Of a stretch of DNA of 7,883 nt, positions 5,292-7,883 are shown in pieces (the stretch's first letter is position 1; every line of letters begins with the position of its first letter). The DNA comes from Bryobacterales bacterium (GTDB taxonomy: Bacteria; Acidobacteriota; Terriglobia; Bryobacterales; Bryobacteraceae). Where the stretch lies: the NCBI GenBank assembly GCA_030838885.1, contig JAUZEU010000797.1, positions 1-7,883 of the forward strand, read 5' to 3'. Under the pieces are notes generated by a model that was not told the DNA's origin, ran no database searches, and saw only the letters and a list, made by a program, of their open reading frames with translations. The translations under genes and the position numbers were made by a program.

Positions 5292-7883
5292 TTAGAATAC
5301 GAACTTCGCCGCGAGTTGTACCTGCCGGGCCGAAACGCCCGTCGAGGTGATCGTTCCGAAACTGCCACCGTTCTGGATGTTGGCGTTCGCCGCGCCGAAC
5401 TGTGGGTGATTCAGCGCGTTAAAGGCCCCAATGCGAAGTTGCACGTTGTACCGGTTTTCCTTGCCGAAGTAGTTATTTTTGAAAAGCGAGAGATCGGCGT
5501 TTGTAACGCCGGGATTGCGAACATCCGGTAGCGTGCGTCCCGCGGTGCCGATAGTAAACGCCGGCGGTTGCGAGAAGACAGAGGTATCGAACCACCGATC
5601 GATTGTGGGGTTCGGGATCGACGCGCTATGACCGTTGTTGTTGGGGCGCTGGTTCAGAGTGAAGATGCCGGTCTGATTGACGGCTGCGTTCAAAGTTACC
5701 GGCGTACCTGTGGAGAACGTAAGAATGCCGTTCGCCTGCCAGCCATTAACGACAGCGTTCGCGTAGCGGGGCAGAGCCCTTAGGTATCGCCTGCCTTTGC
5801 CGAAGGGCAGTTCGTACACGATGCTGGTTACTACCGTGCGTGAGACATCCTGTGGCGAAACCGCCCACTCGAGGCGGTTATTGTACTGATCCGCGCGAGT
5901 ACCGCTGGTCGGGCCCAGGTAGGTGACCGCAGCGGCCGAGTTATCCATGCTCTTGCTGGCCGTGAAAGAAATAAGGAAACTCAGGCCGTGCGAAAACCGC
6001 TTATCGATGCGCGTAGTGAAGCCATGATACATGGAACTCGCACGAGGCTTCCGAAAGCTGATTACGCCGTTGTATTGCGGGAATGGGCGGAGCAGTTGTC
6101 CGTAAACAACGGTCGGTTGGGCAAGCGGAGAACCGGGCACGGTGATCAGGCCGTAGAACGGATTCGCCACCACATTGAGCAGGGTACTGCCAAGCGCAAG
6201 GTTGCTGGTAGGTGCCTGGTCATAAGGCTGGCCTGGGTCGCCGTCCACGAGAAAAAGTCCGCGGTTCGCGAGATAACCAACTTCCGCCGTAATCTGCCCT
6301 GGCAGTTCACGCTGAATGTTGAAATTCCACTGGATCGAGTACGGATTGCGATACGAGTCGAAGAACGAATCGCCAATGGCAAGCCCGATGTCGGTTGCGG
6401 GCCCGCCTGCTGGCCCTTTCGGCAGATTAAACCCGTTCGGGAACGGATTCCGAAGGGTGGCAAGAATGGTCTGCTGGTTGTTTATAGTGCCCAGGAATTG
6501 CGTGTTTGAATTGAAGCCTTCTATACCCGGCGCCCCGGAAGTTCCCGCTGCCTGAAGCGCAGAGGGGGCATAAGAAATGCCGAAGCCACTTCGGATGACA
6601 GTCTTACTGATCGGAGTCCAGGCGAAGCCGACGCGAGGACCCAGGTTCTTCCATTGAATGGGGCCCTGTGTCCGACCGTATTTCCCGTTATTGTTGACGA
6701 ACAGCATCTGCCCTCTCAGACTGCCGCAGGACGCGCACGCGCTGGCGGGCACCTGTCCCTGTAACGGACTGGGCAGGTTCGGATCCCAGTAGGACAATCG
6801 GTTATAGCGCTCCGTTCGTGGGGTCTCAAGATCCCAGCGGAGGCCAAGGTTGAGTGTAAGGCTCCGGGTGATGCGCCAGTCATCCTGTACATAAAGAGCC
6901 ATGTAATTATTTGCATCTGCGGCCGTCGGCTCGTGGGTTACCTGGCCGGAACTGGGCAGCCCTAACAGGAATGACGCATAAGGAGAACCAGTATTGTTTG
7001 CGCTGGTGAGAACCTGCTGGGTCCAGGTCTGGTCGAAGTTGAACTGCCCGTCGGGGAAGCCGTACTGAGTGAAATTAATAAATAGCTTCCGATACTCGCC
7101 GCCCATTTTAAGAGTGTGACCAGCGGTCGTCTTGAATATTGAATACGCTTCCTGTCACCTGGTGTGCCATCGGGTTTTCAATCAGGTTAACGAAACCCGT
7201 ATCGCCGAGCCCTGCACCGTTCGAAAAGGCGAAGCGTGGAAACTGAAGAACTCGTTGCGAAGCCACCTGCGTGAGTGAAGAGGGAAACCCGAGCGTTGCA
7301 GGGTCGAAACCGAGTGAGAACGGTACACGAGTAACGTATGATCGGCTGAGGCCGTAGCGCACGTCTGCCACAAGAGAGGGGCTAAGGGTAAACGTATGAT
7401 CCATGGAGGCACTCCATGCACCCCCGTTGGTTGGGCCGCCGCCGCCCTGGGAGGCTACATTGCCGTAGTCTTCTATCTGAGTGCTGCTGTTCCAGCTGTG
7501 AGAAAAGCGCAGGAACATGCGCCATCTGTCAGTAAAGTTGTGATCGATCCGGCTGTCCCACTGGTACGCGTCGCTGGAACTATTGCCGGCTACAACGTAG
7601 TTATTGGTGAGAGCGTTTGGTCCGCCCGTGTTCGGTAGGGGGAAATAGGTCATGGCCCTGACTGCCACGGGATCGAAACGACCTGAGGATCATGTTACCG
7701 GGAAACGGATCACGCACAAAGGTCCCATTGGGGCCCGGCCGCACCGTTAGCGGGTCATATATGGTAGTGCCCCACGCGGTGAAATCGCCATTGCGAAAAG
7801 CCTGAGTGGGGACCGTATCGGTCACGATGGCAGCATTGGTGGAGTTGGTACCCTGAAACCCAAAAAAGAAGAAAGACCGGTCA
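5292..7883 (-). CDS. TonB-dependent receptor, Oar-like, C-terminal part; frame broken twice and cut at the window edge
   Basis: Reading from the right edge leftwards, three frames join into one outer-membrane receptor of the acidobacterial Oar-like type. The first (7883 to about 7685) gives DRSFFFFGFQGTN, then TVPTQAFRNGDF, IYDPLTV and DPFPGNMI. The second (about 7680 to 7125) gives FDPVAVRAMTYFPLPNTGGP. The third (about 7130 to 5292) gives GHTLKMGGEYRK, QDDWRITRSLTLNLGLRWD and a long beta-barrel. The last residues, QLAAKFVF, end in the terminal Phe typical of outer-membrane barrels. The frame changes lie near 7679-7690 and 7124-7132. About 860 residues are present. The signal peptide, the N-terminal carboxypeptidase-like regulatory domain and most of the plug lie beyond the window. 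The family imports large or scarce substrates by proton-motive energy through TonB; no substrate can be named. The gene converges on the PQQ dehydrogenase gene across a hairpin. Confidence 0.85.

Noticed and set aside
5988..6509. A 173-codon plus-strand open frame within the TonB receptor region
   Set aside because: It is a shadow of the minus-strand beta-barrel coding sequence. Its translation shows no family features.

Overview
The window looks like chromosomal DNA from a soil-type acidobacterium, probably of the Solibacter/Bryobacter kind. This is an inference from gene content: an Oar-like TonB-dependent receptor, a cytochrome-fused PQQ propeller dehydrogenase, a heme-motif alpha/alpha-toroid protein and a YfdC-type FNT channel together resemble that phylum. 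I see no rRNA, tRNA, CRISPR, insertion sequence or phage gene.

Layout from left to right. Bases 1-74 hold nothing recognisable. On the minus strand, 1094 down to 75 is an O-methyltransferase gene of normal family length (about 340 codons) whose reading frame is broken at about five places between 1052 and 485. On the plus strand, 1176-1418 is a small 80-residue protein and 1465-2337 is a six-helix formate/nitrite transporter family channel; the two may be cotranscribed. Convergent with the channel and 10 bases away is 3433-2348 (minus), an exported alpha/alpha-toroid protein with one c-type heme motif. Only 30 bases separate its GTG start from the ATG of 3464-5233 (plus), an exported PQQ dehydrogenase with an N-terminal cytochrome c domain, related to polyvinyl-alcohol dehydrogenase. 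A 9-bp GC-rich hairpin lies between this gene and the convergent TonB-dependent receptor gene. The receptor runs on the minus strand from the right edge to 5292, lacks its N-terminus in this window, and is frame-broken twice.

How they may work together: the central divergent pair is the most coherent unit. Both products carry signal peptides and CxxCH heme motifs, so they plausibly form a periplasmic oxidation module in which the PQQ enzyme oxidises an alcohol and passes electrons through its own heme, perhaps on to the toroid heme protein. The neighbouring outer-membrane receptor could bring in a substrate, but that link rests on position only.

Frame breaks occur only towards the two ends (485-1052 and 7124-7690), while the central genes are clean. 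This fits either real decay of the methyltransferase or sequence errors towards the ends of a low-coverage contig. The sequence alone cannot separate these.
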